This document shows positions 1-7,298 of a DNA stretch of 9,591 bases, one piece after another. The stretch lies in assembly GCA_024687845.1 (NCBI GenBank), contig JAILEL010000286.1, positions 1-9,591 of the forward strand, given 5' to 3'. The notes beneath the pieces are model-generated. The model saw nothing but the letters and a program-made list of their open reading frames with translations. It had not been told where the DNA came from and made no database searches. The translations under genes and the position numbers were made by a program. This stretch comes from Eubacterium sp. Its GTDB lineage: Bacteria > Bacillota_A > Clostridia > Lachnospirales > Lachnospiraceae. The stretch's first letter is position 1, and every line of letters starts with the position of its first letter.

Positions 1-602
1 AAGCTTTCCGTAAATGAACCAAACAGATTTTCCTTATCCATTAGAAGGGGTTCATTTAGATTGCCCATAGCAACACTGGAGGCAAAATCCTTCATGTTAT
101 CAAAGGGAACAATTATATTTTTATTTATATAATGCCCATAAAAAAGAGCCCCTGTAAGAAAAATAACACAGAATATGAAAGCCCCCAGAAGGAACCTGAT
201 TCGTAGTCTCCTATACTGCTCATTTCCTTCATCAGTTCTTATAACACTTCCTACTATCTGGTTATCCTTAAGCACATACATATAAGATTGTTTTGAATTA
301 ATTGCTTCAGCGACATTCAGCTTATCACTGATACTATTTACTGCCATCTTATCCTTAGAATCATACATTACCCTGTTATTATTATCCAGGATAATAAAAT
401 CAATACTGTACTTCAGATTGTCAAATGTATCAAATTTTCCCCAGTTATCAGAAGCCGTTTTAGCTATATCATTCAGATCAAGAGATACTGCCTCTTTATT
501 AAATTCTTTGCCGTTTCCTTCACGAGTTATATATAACATTAAACCTATTCCCAGTAGAAACATCACTGCCAAAAAAACAATTATTCTATAGTAGTTTTTC
601 AT
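1..602 (-). CDS. Sensor histidine kinase, N-terminal part (cut by window edge)
   Basis: The reading frame is open for 200 codons from ATG at 600-602 to the window edge, so the kinase core lies outside. It should be the membrane sensor that phosphorylates the response regulator encoded just upstream. I see a first membrane helix at about residues 6-25 (IIVFLAVMFLLGIGLMLYI), an extracytoplasmic domain of about 110 residues, and a second helix at about 136-156. After that comes a HAMP-like linker (about 158-195; IIVPFDNMKDFA, then FGSFTES near the edge), typical of the stretch before the H-box. The sensor part contains DFIILDNNNRVMYDSK, which resembles a Cache/PAS-like fold; the ligand is unknown. 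The start follows the regulator's stop by 24 bases, with a GAGG about 5 bases ahead of ATG, so the two are almost certainly co-transcribed. The histidine and ATP-binding boxes cannot be seen, so kinase identity rests on architecture and context. Confidence 0.85.
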   Translation of the reverse strand, partial: MKNYYRIIVFLAVMFLLGIGLMLYITREGNGKEFNKEAVSLDLNDIAKTASDNWGKFDTFDNLKYSIDFIILDNNNRVMYDSKDKMAVNSISDKLNVAEAINSKQSYMYVLKDNQIVGSVIRTDEGNEQYRRLRIRFLLGAFIFCVIFLTGALFYGHYINKNIIVPFDNMKDFASSVAMGNLNEPLLMDKENLFGSFTES

Positions 603-626
603 ACCAACCTCATTATATTTTGGGGA

Positions 627-1382
627 TTATACTTCTAAAATATATCCCACTCCCCAGATTGTTTTTATAATATTGGGATTCTTAGGATCCTTTTCAATCT
701 TTTCCCTCAAATGTCTTATATGGACTGCAAGAGTTCCTTCACCTACGAACTCATCATCCCATACATTTTTTAAAAGCTCATCCTTTGTTACAACTCTTCC
801 CGAATTCTGAACAAGGTAGAGCATAAGCTTATACTCCATTGCTTTTAGCCCGACCTGATTACCATCCACCACTAATTTGTGTGTATTGGTATCAAGCTGC
901 ACATTTTCTGAAAGCGTATATGAGGTAATATCATTTCCCGAAGAATCTTTCGCTATAGAATGTCCACTAGCAGAATCCAACTGCTGTGCGACCTTTATTG
1001 CATCCTCTTTTGCTTTTTCATATCTGGTAAGAATTGCCTGAACCTTCGCCAGTAGAACACTTAATGTATATGGTTTCTTGATATAATCATCTCCACCTAT
1101 CTTCAGGGCAATAAGAACATCATCATCACTTGTTCTTGCACTAATAAAAAGAATAGGCATGTCATACTGCTCTCTCACTTTTTTACATAGATCAAATCCG
1201 GATTTATCACCAAGATTTATATCCATAAGCAGAAGCGATACAGTATTTGAATTAAGAAAATCCACTGCGTCATCATAGCTAGTAACATATGCTGTTTTCA
1301 CATCGAAGAGATTGAAATACTCTGCTGTAGACTCTGCTATAACAAGATCATCATCTATTATTAATACTTTATATTCACTCAT
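627..1382 (-). CDS. OmpR/PhoB-family response regulator
   Basis: This is a DNA-binding response regulator of 251 residues. The receiver domain (about 1-118) has the acidic cluster D10-D11-D12, the phospho-acceptor D54 in LLLMDINLGD, S81 in FISAR and K103 in KKPY, so all switch residues are present. The C-terminal winged helix (about 160-251) ends with the usual recognition-helix and wing pattern HIRHLREKIEKDP and IKTIWGVGYI. The linker between them (about 120-160) is longer than in a typical protein of about 225-230 residues and is polar. ATG at 1380-1382 is preceded by GGAGG at good spacing. The sensor kinase gene follows directly and the ArsC-like gene lies 76 bases upstream. Target genes cannot be told from the sequence; autoregulation or control of the neighbouring membrane protein gene is possible but unproven. 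Confidence 0.95.
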   Translation of the reverse strand: MSEYKVLIIDDDLVIAESTAEYFNLFDVKTAYVTSYDDAVDFLNSNTVSLLLMDINLGDKSGFDLCKKVREQYDMPILFISARTSDDDVLIALKIGGDDYIKKPYTLSVLLAKVQAILTRYEKAKEDAIKVAQQLDSASGHSIAKDSSGNDITSYTLSENVQLDTNTHKLVVDGNQVGLKAMEYKLMLYLVQNSGRVVTKDELLKNVWDDEFVGEGTLAVHIRHLREKIEKDPKNPNIIKTIWGVGYILEV

Positions 1383-1458
1383 CTATGCCTCCGTAGATTG
1401 TTTATATATTTTTTCTTGTATTCATGCATTCTCCTTAAGATATTTTGCATTTTATGTG

Positions 1459-1806
1459 TTATTCATCCTTCCATACTTTCCATACATCTGGCTGATATCC
1501 CACCGTAGCCTTCTTTCCATTTCTTACAATAGGCTGCACAAGGATCTGCTGATTTTCAAGAATTTTCTCTTCCTTGTCCTCATCAGCAATATACTTGATA
1601 AGAGCTAATGTATCCTTATCCTTAGCATTTTCATCAATCAAATTGTCGAGTCCACCGACAGCCTGTTTCACTGAGTTAAACTCACCCTTACTTAGGCCTT
1701 TCTCTCTCAAATCTACAAATTGAAACTTAATACCACGCTCCTTAAAGAACCTCTCAGCCTTTCTGGTATCTGCACTTTTCTTAGTGCCAAATATTTGTAT
1801 ATTCAT
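1459..1806 (-). CDS. ArsC/Spx/YffB-like thioredoxin-fold protein lacking the usual cysteine
   Basis: The protein has 115 residues, the normal length for the ArsC/Spx/YffB family. It begins with the strand MNIQIFG, followed by TKKSADTRKAERFF, and ends with VQPIVRNGKKATVGYQPDVW, which matches the family's conserved cis-Pro region (QPIV) and C-terminal motif. ArsC uses a cysteine near residue 12 to reduce arsenate, Spx uses a CXXC, and YffB has NCDTIKKARRW. Here the aligned position is S11, and there is no cysteine anywhere in the protein. Arsenate reductase activity by the classic mechanism is therefore unlikely. A regulatory, RNA polymerase-binding or glutathione-independent role is possible but not shown. 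ATG at 1804-1806 has GAGGAG eight bases upstream. It lies between the membrane protein gene (44 bases upstream) and the response regulator, in the same direction. Family assignment is confident; function is not. Confidence 0.85.
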   Translation of the reverse strand: MNIQIFGTKKSADTRKAERFFKERGIKFQFVDLREKGLSKGEFNSVKQAVGGLDNLIDENAKDKDTLALIKYIADEDKEEKILENQQILVQPIVRNGKKATVGYQPDVWKVWKDE

Positions 1807-1850
1807 CTTATCTACTCCTCATTGTTATCCCTGTAACTGTTGTTATTGTT

Positions 1851-2504
1851 TTACTTCAGGTTGTACTCTTTATCGATGTATGCCGGTGGATTATCTTTAT
1901 ATTCATCTTTCCATTTCATACCGTTGGTTAGTTCTCCGTAATCGTAGTGTACCGTCACTGTATCGCCTTTTCGCTCAACCCTGTACTGGCCGTTTCGGAC
2001 CATGTTGTCATGGAGAAAATAATACTCGATCTGTCTTCCGATTTTTTTTAGTTTTAATCCTTTCCGACAGTATACCGTAATTTCATAGAAGCTTTCTCCG
2101 TCTGAGGAAAACTTTTCTTCATTCTCCACAAGAAGCAGACTCTGTCCTTCTCCTATATCCGTTTCGGCTATTGCCGCTTTCCTGCTTTGTTCCACATACT
2201 CTGCTATAAGCTGGAATGTGAATCCCAGAAAGAACAACGTTAAAACGCTTATCCCAACAATATAGCCCTTCGTTTTTTTTCGTTCTTTTTCATCACTGAT
2301 CTTTTTCAGGTTTTTAGCGCTTACTATGATGACTATAATGAACATAAATATTTCAAATAAGATACCTACCATGGTATGTACATTTCTGAGTATCACTCCG
2401 CCGATATACAGTTCGCAGTCCTTCAGATAGAAGAAGACGACACCCATCACTGCAATGATTACCACACACAAAAACGCTGTTCCCAACCCTGTTTTCTTAT
2501 TCAT
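1851..2504 (-). CDS. Hypothetical three-helix membrane protein with extracytoplasmic C-terminal domain
   Basis: I do not recognise this 217-residue protein. It has membrane helices at about 7-27, 42-62 and 80-102. The loop between helices 2 and 3 is strongly basic (KNLKKISDEKERKKTK), which fixes it in the cytoplasm by the positive-inside rule. The C-terminal 110 residues should therefore face outside. That part is polar and strand-rich by eye (SFYEITVYCRKGLKLKK, GQYRVERKGDTVTVHYDYG), and ends in NPPAYIDKEYNLK. It contains one cysteine and no motif I know. ATG at 2502-2504 has a modest GGGGA seven bases upstream. It follows the deformylase-like gene by 20 bases and precedes the ArsC-like gene by 44, so it is likely part of that operon. 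Being encoded with a two-component system makes an accessory sensing role conceivable, but this is only context. Confidence 0.8.
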   Translation of the reverse strand: MNKKTGLGTAFLCVVIIAVMGVVFFYLKDCELYIGGVILRNVHTMVGILFEIFMFIIVIIVSAKNLKKISDEKERKKTKGYIVGISVLTLFFLGFTFQLIAEYVEQSRKAAIAETDIGEGQSLLLVENEEKFSSDGESFYEITVYCRKGLKLKKIGRQIEYYFLHDNMVRNGQYRVERKGDTVTVHYDYGELTNGMKWKDEYKDNPPAYIDKEYNLK

Positions 2505-2524
2505 AGCATAATCCCCAAATACTA

Positions 2525-2935
2525 CTATATGATAATTCCTTCAAGGTGATCCACTTCATGCTGCACTATTTGAGCAGTGAATCCTGTAAACTTCTGCATT
2601 TGCTTCTTAAAATTAATATCTTCATACTCTACTTCTATCTCATTATACCTTGTTGTCTTTCTTGTACCAATAAGAGAAAGACATCCTTCTTCAGCCTCAT
2701 ATTCTCCAGACTTTGATACAATCACAGGATTATTCATTATTAGATTCATAAAGCCCATAGAAACTATGATAGTTCTTTTCTTATAACCGATCATGTTCGC
2801 TGCCATACCTACACAGTCTGATTTATTGGCGAGAAGTGTATCCTGAAGATCTTTTATTACATCAGTATCCTTAGCAGTAGAATGCTCCGATTTCTGACTT
2901 AAGAAAAATGTATCTTTTACAATTGGTTTTATCAT
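2525..2935 (-). CDS. Peptide deformylase-like protein, short form
   Basis: Peptide deformylase removes the N-formyl group from new proteins in the cytoplasm, using a metal held by one Cys and two His. With the start chosen here the protein has 136 residues. Motif II is EGCLS (C85), and motif III is QHEVDH (H126, E127, H130), so the metal ligands and catalytic glutamate are intact. Motif I, normally GxGLAAxQ, reads CVGMAANM: the first Gly is Cys and the conserved Gln is Met48. The family fits well, but activity could be altered, and a standard deformylase may exist elsewhere in the genome. The open frame continues upstream to an ATG at 3011-3013, but those residues overlap the YbaK gene. The ATG at 2933-2935 instead has GAGGAG ten bases upstream and gives the usual N-terminus (MIKPIVKDTFFL). 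It begins 7 bases after the YbaK stop. Confidence 0.88.
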   Translation of the reverse strand: MIKPIVKDTFFLSQKSEHSTAKDTDVIKDLQDTLLANKSDCVGMAANMIGYKKRTIIVSMGFMNLIMNNPVIVSKSGEYEAEEGCLSLIGTRKTTRYNEIEVEYEDINFKKQMQKFTGFTAQIVQHEVDHLEGIII

Positions 2936-2942
2936 TTGCCTG

Positions 2943-3419
2943 CTACTCCTCTTCCCATCCTTTGCAGACATCACACCAGCCTTCTGCGTTTGATGCAACT
3001 TCCAGCTCATCAAGAGTCAGAGCTACAGAGGTAAATTCATCGCCTGCTGCAGGATGAACAACCTCAAATCTCTTCATTGAAACATCCAGCCAAACAGGTA
3101 TACCTTCTTTTACTGAAAAAGGACACACCCCACCTGGTTCATGTCCTATAACTTCATTTACTATCTCTCTCGGAACCATGTGTGGCTTAGTATGAAACTG
3201 TCCTTTGAATTTGGAACTGTTAACCCTGCCATCTCCTGCCATTACAACAATTACTGGTTTATCATCCACAATAAATGATAAGGTCTTAGCTATTTCTGCT
3301 TCTAAACACCCAATCTGCTCTGCTGCATGTTCCACAGTATCTATTGTCCCTTCATGAACCATAATATGTGACTCTAAGCCCTTGTCTCTTAAATATATTC
3401 TTACTTTTTCTGCTGACAT
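2943..3419 (-). CDS. YbaK/EbsC-family aminoacyl-tRNA editing deacylase-like protein
   Basis: YbaK-type proteins hydrolyse wrongly charged aminoacyl-tRNAs such as Cys-tRNA(Pro), acting free in the cytoplasm. This 158-residue protein spans one whole editing domain. TVEHAAEQIGCLEAEIAKTLSF carries the conserved active-site lysine (K45), and IVVMAGDGRVNSSKFKG and GHEPGGVCPFSV are hallmark segments of the family. It ends with WCDVCKGWEEE; the CXXC there may bind a metal or form a disulfide, but stands alone. The substrate cannot be read from the sequence, because YbaK, ProX and related clades share these motifs. ATG at 3417-3419 has a strong AGGAGG upstream. It seems to be the first gene of the operon running through the deformylase-like gene towards the two-component system; I found no convincing promoter upstream. 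Confidence 0.9.
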   Translation of the reverse strand: MSAEKVRIYLRDKGLESHIMVHEGTIDTVEHAAEQIGCLEAEIAKTLSFIVDDKPVIVVMAGDGRVNSSKFKGQFHTKPHMVPREIVNEVIGHEPGGVCPFSVKEGIPVWLDVSMKRFEVVHPAAGDEFTSVALTLDELEVASNAEGWCDVCKGWEEE

Positions 3420-3513
3420 TTTTTATGTCCCTCCTAGATTTATTCTCAATATTCTCATCCCATTTCAATAGCTCCGGCAATATTCCACCCATAATAATTT
3501 GCAAAAGTACTAA

Positions 3514-3642
3514 TTACGGAAGAATAATGCATACAAAATAGCCACCTATAGAATAATTGATTATCAGAAATATAGCAAATAAAAATACTGTCACTATTAC
3601 GATTACTGATCCTACTTTAGAAATCATCTTGTTTAAATCCAT
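3514..3642 (-). CDS. Small one-helix membrane peptide (42 aa), possibly the broken start of a longer gene
   Basis: An ATG at 3640-3642 opens a 42-codon frame that begins MDLNKMISKVG. It has a hydrophobic helix at about residues 11-28 (GSVIVIVTVFLFAIFLII) and ends YFVCIILP before TAA at 3514-3516. The composition is clearly that of a membrane segment rather than random sequence. From memory, this start and the YFVC-I-LP segment look like the N-terminus of larger multi-helix membrane proteins in Lachnospiraceae, which would make this a truncated or frameshifted copy. A frame one step over stays open to 3455, which would allow a frameshift. The ribosome binding site is poor (CAGAG only). It sits just after the terminator of the adhE unit and 94 bases before the YbaK gene. 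Confidence 0.4.
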   Translation of the reverse strand: MDLNKMISKVGSVIVIVTVFLFAIFLIINYSIGGYFVCIILP

Positions 3643-3658
3643 TTACTCTGTTATAAAA

Positions 3659-3700
3659 AATGATTGTATCAACGGCATATCACCATCTGATACAATCATT
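3659..3700 (-). terminator. Intrinsic terminator of the adhE-kinase unit
   Basis: The arms at 3659-3670 and 3689-3700 are perfect 12-base inverted repeats (AATGATTGTATC and its complement). One more A-T pair inside leaves a 16-base loop. In minus-strand RNA the hairpin runs straight into six U residues (complement of 3655-3660). It lies 88 bases after the kinase stop. The stem is AT-rich, so efficiency is uncertain, but arm length and the U-run make a terminator likely. The plus strand has no comparable U-run. Confidence 0.7.
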
Positions 3701-3788
3701 AAATTTATTGCTAATATTCTTTTGTAGTGAAAAAAGATACCTTTACGATATTACTTTAGTCATATATTTGGAATTGCAGTTTCTGTAT

Positions 3789-4538
3789 TTATTCATAATC
3801 TACTACATCTATCCAGGAATTCAGGAATTCGCGTTCCTGAGCGTTACCTTTTACCGTCTGTGATGCCGCAACTATAGGCATCCATTTCTGAACATACTGC
3901 TTTTCAGTATTGCTCTTCTTGCAGAAAAGATCCAGGTACTTTTTAGCTCCATCGATATCTCCATCCAGACAGAAAAGCAGATATGTACGAGCTACATCCG
4001 CTGAAGCATTTCCCTGAGTTGCATGTGACCAATCCAGTATATACGGTGTCCCATCATCTTTAATGATGATATTGGAAGGTTTAAAATCTCCGTGACATAC
4101 CTTGATGTGCTTCGGCATGGATTCAAGTCTGGTTTGCAGGTCATAACATACTGTAGCAGACAGATCAGTCTCACCGATCTTGCGTTTCATTTTGTCTCTC
4201 AGTTTATTGAGACCAGGGCAGACTTTTGAATGCATAGTGAGCTGGAGATCCACAAACTGGTTCAAATATTCATCCTTTTTACCGGGATTTTCCTTCATAA
4301 GAGCAGCAAGTGTTTTTCCTTTGATATAATCTGAAACAATCGTCCATTTTCCGTCTATCATGGTAACTTCCAGTACTTTCGGAATATTGAGACCCGTTCC
4401 TTCTATTCTCGCCTGATTTAAAGCTTCATTTAATACATCTGCCTTTGAATAAGACTGATCAAATACCTTGTATACCTTGTTTTCATCGCAGTATATTGTT
4501 TTATTCTTTCTCTCAGCTATGATTCTGTTTAGTTCCAT
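3789..4538 (-). CDS. APH-family small-molecule kinase (phosphotransferase)
   Basis: This 249-residue protein has the fold of aminoglycoside/choline kinases. The N-lobe shows NKVYKVF with the ATP-binding lysine K24, and a likely helix-C glutamate E38. The hinge segment is WTIVSDYIKGKTLAALM. The catalytic loop is HGDFKPSNI (H149, D151, N156), and the metal-binding site is YILDWSHA (D169, W170). All core kinase residues are present, so it should be active. The substrate is unknown: the family includes antibiotic, choline, ethanolamine, homoserine and sugar kinases, and nothing here selects one. I would not call it a resistance gene. ATG at 4536-4538 has GGGAGG at proper spacing. It begins 15 bases after the adhE stop and ends at the hairpin at 3659-3700, so it is very likely co-transcribed with adhE. 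Confidence 0.88.
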   Translation of the reverse strand: MELNRIIAERKNKTIYCDENKVYKVFDQSYSKADVLNEALNQARIEGTGLNIPKVLEVTMIDGKWTIVSDYIKGKTLAALMKENPGKKDEYLNQFVDLQLTMHSKVCPGLNKLRDKMKRKIGETDLSATVCYDLQTRLESMPKHIKVCHGDFKPSNIIIKDDGTPYILDWSHATQGNASADVARTYLLFCLDGDIDGAKKYLDLFCKKSNTEKQYVQKWMPIVAASQTVKGNAQEREFLNSWIDVVDYE

Positions 4539-4553
4539 CTTATTATCCCTCCC

Positions 4554-7262
4554 TTAGTTTTTCTTAACACCACTTTTTGCTCTACGATTTGACTTTTTGG
4601 TATTATGTCCATCATCCACTTTGTCACCGATATTTGCATCAGGCATATCAGGCTCTTCAAAATGCTTCTCTCCATAGTATGCATTCAGGTACATCTGCTT
4701 AATCTCGCTCATAAGAGGATAACGAGGATTTGAGCCCGTACACTGATCATCAAATGCCTGCTCAGTCATGGCATCAAGACGGTCAAGGAAATCCTTTTCA
4801 TCCGGTACATAATCTTTAATAGTCGGTTTTATTCCTACTCTTGCCTTCAGATCGTTTACAGCCTCGATCAGTTTTTCGAGTTTTTCTTCATCATTCTTTC
4901 CACCCAGCTTTAACTCATCTGCAACCATTGCATATCTTTCCAATGTATGAGGATGATCATACTGACTGAATGTACCCATCTTTACAGGTGCTTCCGCAGC
5001 ATTGAACCTTAAAACCTCTTCAAGCATCAATGCATTTGCCACACCATGAGGGATATGGTGGAACGAGCCAAGCTTGTGAGCCATGGAATGGCATACTCCA
5101 AGGAAAGCATTAGCGAAAGCCATACCTGCCATAGTGGCAGCATTTGCCATCTTTTCACGTGCCTCAACATCATTCGATCCATTGTCATAAGCTCTAGGCA
5201 GATATTTGAAAATGGTTTGCAAAGCCTTAACTGCCAATCCGTCGGTATAATCTGTAGCCATTATCGAAGCTATAGCTTCAAGTGCATGTGATACTGCGTC
5301 AATTCCAGATGCTGCCGTCAGTCCTTTAGGTGCAGACATATGGAAGTCTGTATCAATGATAGCCATATTAGGTAAAAGTTCATAATCTGCCAATGGGTAT
5401 TTCACACCTGTCTGCTCGTCGGTTATTACTGCAAAAGGTGTCACTTCAGAACCTGTTCCTGCTGATGTAGGAATTGCTATAAAATATGCCTTCTCACCCA
5501 TCTTCGGGAAAGTATATACACGCTTACGGATATCCATAAATCTCATAGCCATATCCATAAAGTCTGCTTCAGGATGCTCATACAGAACCCACATAATCTT
5601 TGCTGCGTCCATAGCTGAACCACCACCAAGTGCTATAATGCAATCAGGCTTAAATGAACGCATCAGCTCTGCTCCAGCCTTTGCACATGCAAGTGTCGGA
5701 TCGGGCTCAACATCAAAGAATGATTCATGAACTATTCCCATCTCATCAAGTTTATCTGATATAGGTTTTGTATATCCGTTATTATACAGGAAACTGTCTG
5801 TTACAATAAATGCTCTCTTCTTTCCCATTACGGTCTTCAATTCATCGAGCGCAACAGGAAGGCATCCCTTCTTGATATATACCTTCTCAGGTGTTCTGAA
5901 CCACAACATATTTTCCCTTCTTTCAGCTACAGTTTTTATATTTATAAGGTGCTTTACTCCAACATTTTCAGATACACTGTTTCCTCCCCATGAACCACAT
6001 CCCAGAGTAAGTGAAGGAGCGAGCTTGAAGTTGTAAAGGTCGCCAATACCACCCTGTGATGAAGGTGTATTTATCAGGATACGGCATGTCTTCATTCGTG
6101 CTTCAAATTCTTCGAGCTTCTCCTGACCGTTCGTAGTGTTGATATATATGGAGGATGTGTGACCATATCCACCGTCGGCTATCAGATGTTCTGCCTTTTC
6201 AAATGCGTCATCTAAATCCTTTGCTTTATACATAGCGAGTACAGGTGAAAGCTTCTCATGAGCAAATTCTTCTGAAATGTCTACACTTTCAACCTCACCT
6301 ATAAGTACCTTGGAACCCTTGGGAATCGTCACTCCGGCTAGCTCAGCTATCTTATAAGCAGGCTGACCTACTATCTTTGCGTTGAGAGCACCATTTATCA
6401 GTATTGTTTTTCTTACTTTATCTATCTCGTCACTCTTTAAGAAATAACAGCCTCTACGTGCAAATTCTTTGCGTACCTCATCATATACTTTTTTATGTAC
6501 GATAACGGACTGTTCAGAAGCACAGATCATGCCGTTGTCAAATGTTTTTGAGTGAATTATGGAATTTACAGCAAGTATGATATCTGCTGATTCATCGATA
6601 ATCGCAGGTGTATTTCCAGCTCCTACTCCAAGTGCTGGCTTGCCACTTGAATATGCAGCTTTTACCATTCCAGGACCACCTGTGGCCAGGATTATATCTG
6701 CTTCCTTCATTACAATATTTGTCATATCCAGACTCGGAGCGTCAATCCACTCTATTATTTCCTCGGGAGCTCCGGCTTTTACAGCTGCATCAAGTACTAT
6801 CTTGGCAGCCTCTATAGTAGATTTTTTTGCTCTTGGATGAGGAGAAATGATGATGGCATTTCTGGTCTTAAGAGCTATAAGTGTTTTAAATATAGCAGTT
6901 GATGTTGGATTTGTCGTAGGGATAACCGCTGCAATCACGCCAATAGGCTCAGCTATCTTTTTGGTTCCGAATGCTTTATCTTCTTCAATAACTCCGCAGG
7001 TTTTAACATCCTTGTATGCGTTATAAATATATTCAGCCGCATAATTATTCTTGATTACCTTATCTTCTACTATGCCCATACCCGTTTCCTCTACTGCCAT
7101 TTTGGCAAGAGGGATACGTGCCATATTAGCTGCTATGGCCGCAGCCTTGAAAATCTTATCCACCTGCTCCTGAGTATATGTGGCGTACTTTTTTTGCGCC
7201 GATCTTACCCGTGCCAGAGCCTCTTCCAATGTTTCAACACTGTCTACTATTTTTCTTTCCAT
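4554..7262 (-). CDS. adhE: Bifunctional acetaldehyde-CoA/alcohol dehydrogenase AdhE
   Basis: AdhE reduces acetyl-CoA to acetaldehyde and then ethanol, using two NADH, and regenerates NAD+ in fermentation. In other bacteria it forms long filaments (spirosomes). The protein is 902 residues long, slightly more than the usual 870-890. The N-terminal aldehyde dehydrogenase domain (about 1-440) has VIPTTNPTSTAIFK, GVGAGNTPA and the catalytic Cys247 in NGMICASEQS. The C-terminal iron-dependent alcohol dehydrogenase has ALGGGSAMDAAK, PTSAGTGSEVTPF and the iron-binding series GIDAVSHALEA, CHSMAHKLG and HIPHGVANA. The open frame reaches an ATG at 7278-7280, but the GGAGG at 7269-7273 lies inside it and serves the ATG at 7260-7262, which also gives the normal N-terminus. 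The last 20 or so residues are a basic tail beyond the family core. A kinase gene follows after 15 bases. Confidence 0.97.
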   Translation of the reverse strand: MERKIVDSVETLEEALARVRSAQKKYATYTQEQVDKIFKAAAIAANMARIPLAKMAVEETGMGIVEDKVIKNNYAAEYIYNAYKDVKTCGVIEEDKAFGTKKIAEPIGVIAAVIPTTNPTSTAIFKTLIALKTRNAIIISPHPRAKKSTIEAAKIVLDAAVKAGAPEEIIEWIDAPSLDMTNIVMKEADIILATGGPGMVKAAYSSGKPALGVGAGNTPAIIDESADIILAVNSIIHSKTFDNGMICASEQSVIVHKKVYDEVRKEFARRGCYFLKSDEIDKVRKTILINGALNAKIVGQPAYKIAELAGVTIPKGSKVLIGEVESVDISEEFAHEKLSPVLAMYKAKDLDDAFEKAEHLIADGGYGHTSSIYINTTNGQEKLEEFEARMKTCRILINTPSSQGGIGDLYNFKLAPSLTLGCGSWGGNSVSENVGVKHLINIKTVAERRENMLWFRTPEKVYIKKGCLPVALDELKTVMGKKRAFIVTDSFLYNNGYTKPISDKLDEMGIVHESFFDVEPDPTLACAKAGAELMRSFKPDCIIALGGGSAMDAAKIMWVLYEHPEADFMDMAMRFMDIRKRVYTFPKMGEKAYFIAIPTSAGTGSEVTPFAVITDEQTGVKYPLADYELLPNMAIIDTDFHMSAPKGLTAASGIDAVSHALEAIASIMATDYTDGLAVKALQTIFKYLPRAYDNGSNDVEAREKMANAATMAGMAFANAFLGVCHSMAHKLGSFHHIPHGVANALMLEEVLRFNAAEAPVKMGTFSQYDHPHTLERYAMVADELKLGGKNDEEKLEKLIEAVNDLKARVGIKPTIKDYVPDEKDFLDRLDAMTEQAFDDQCTGSNPRYPLMSEIKQMYLNAYYGEKHFEEPDMPDANIGDKVDDGHNTKKSNRRAKSGVKKN

Positions 7263-7268
7263 AATAAG

Positions 7269-7273
7269 CCTCC
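7269..7273 (-). promoter_or_regulatory. Ribosome binding site that sets the adhE start
   Basis: GGAGG in minus-strand sense lies six bases ahead of the ATG at 7260-7262. It falls within the codons that would follow the alternative ATG at 7278-7280, so the shorter AdhE start is preferred. Confidence 0.8.
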
Positions 7274-7298
7274 GTTTCATATATTGATTGATTTCACA

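Noticed and set aside
1312..1608. Plus-strand ORF of 98 codons across the regulator and ArsC-like genes
   Set aside because: Antisense shadow of two well-supported genes, with no ribosome binding site or recognisable domain.
2936..3013. Longer start for the deformylase-like protein
   Set aside because: The extra 26 residues are the YbaK C-terminus read in another frame, and the internal ATG has a proper ribosome binding site.
3420..3513. Promoter for the YbaK-deformylase operon
   Set aside because: Several TTG and AT-rich boxes exist (for example TTGAAA with GAATAA), but none has good -10 and -35 matches at 16-18 base spacing.
3660..3863. Plus-strand ORF of 67 codons
   Set aside because: It covers the terminator hairpin and the 3' end of the kinase gene in antisense, has no ribosome binding site, and its composition is just that of AT-rich non-coding DNA.
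3789..4538. Aminoglycoside resistance gene
   Set aside because: The fold is shared by many metabolic kinases; the position after adhE and the lack of mobile-element context do not support a resistance call.
6559..6840. Plus-strand ORFs inside adhE
   Set aside because: Antisense to the catalytic aldehyde dehydrogenase region; open frames here follow from adhE codon use.
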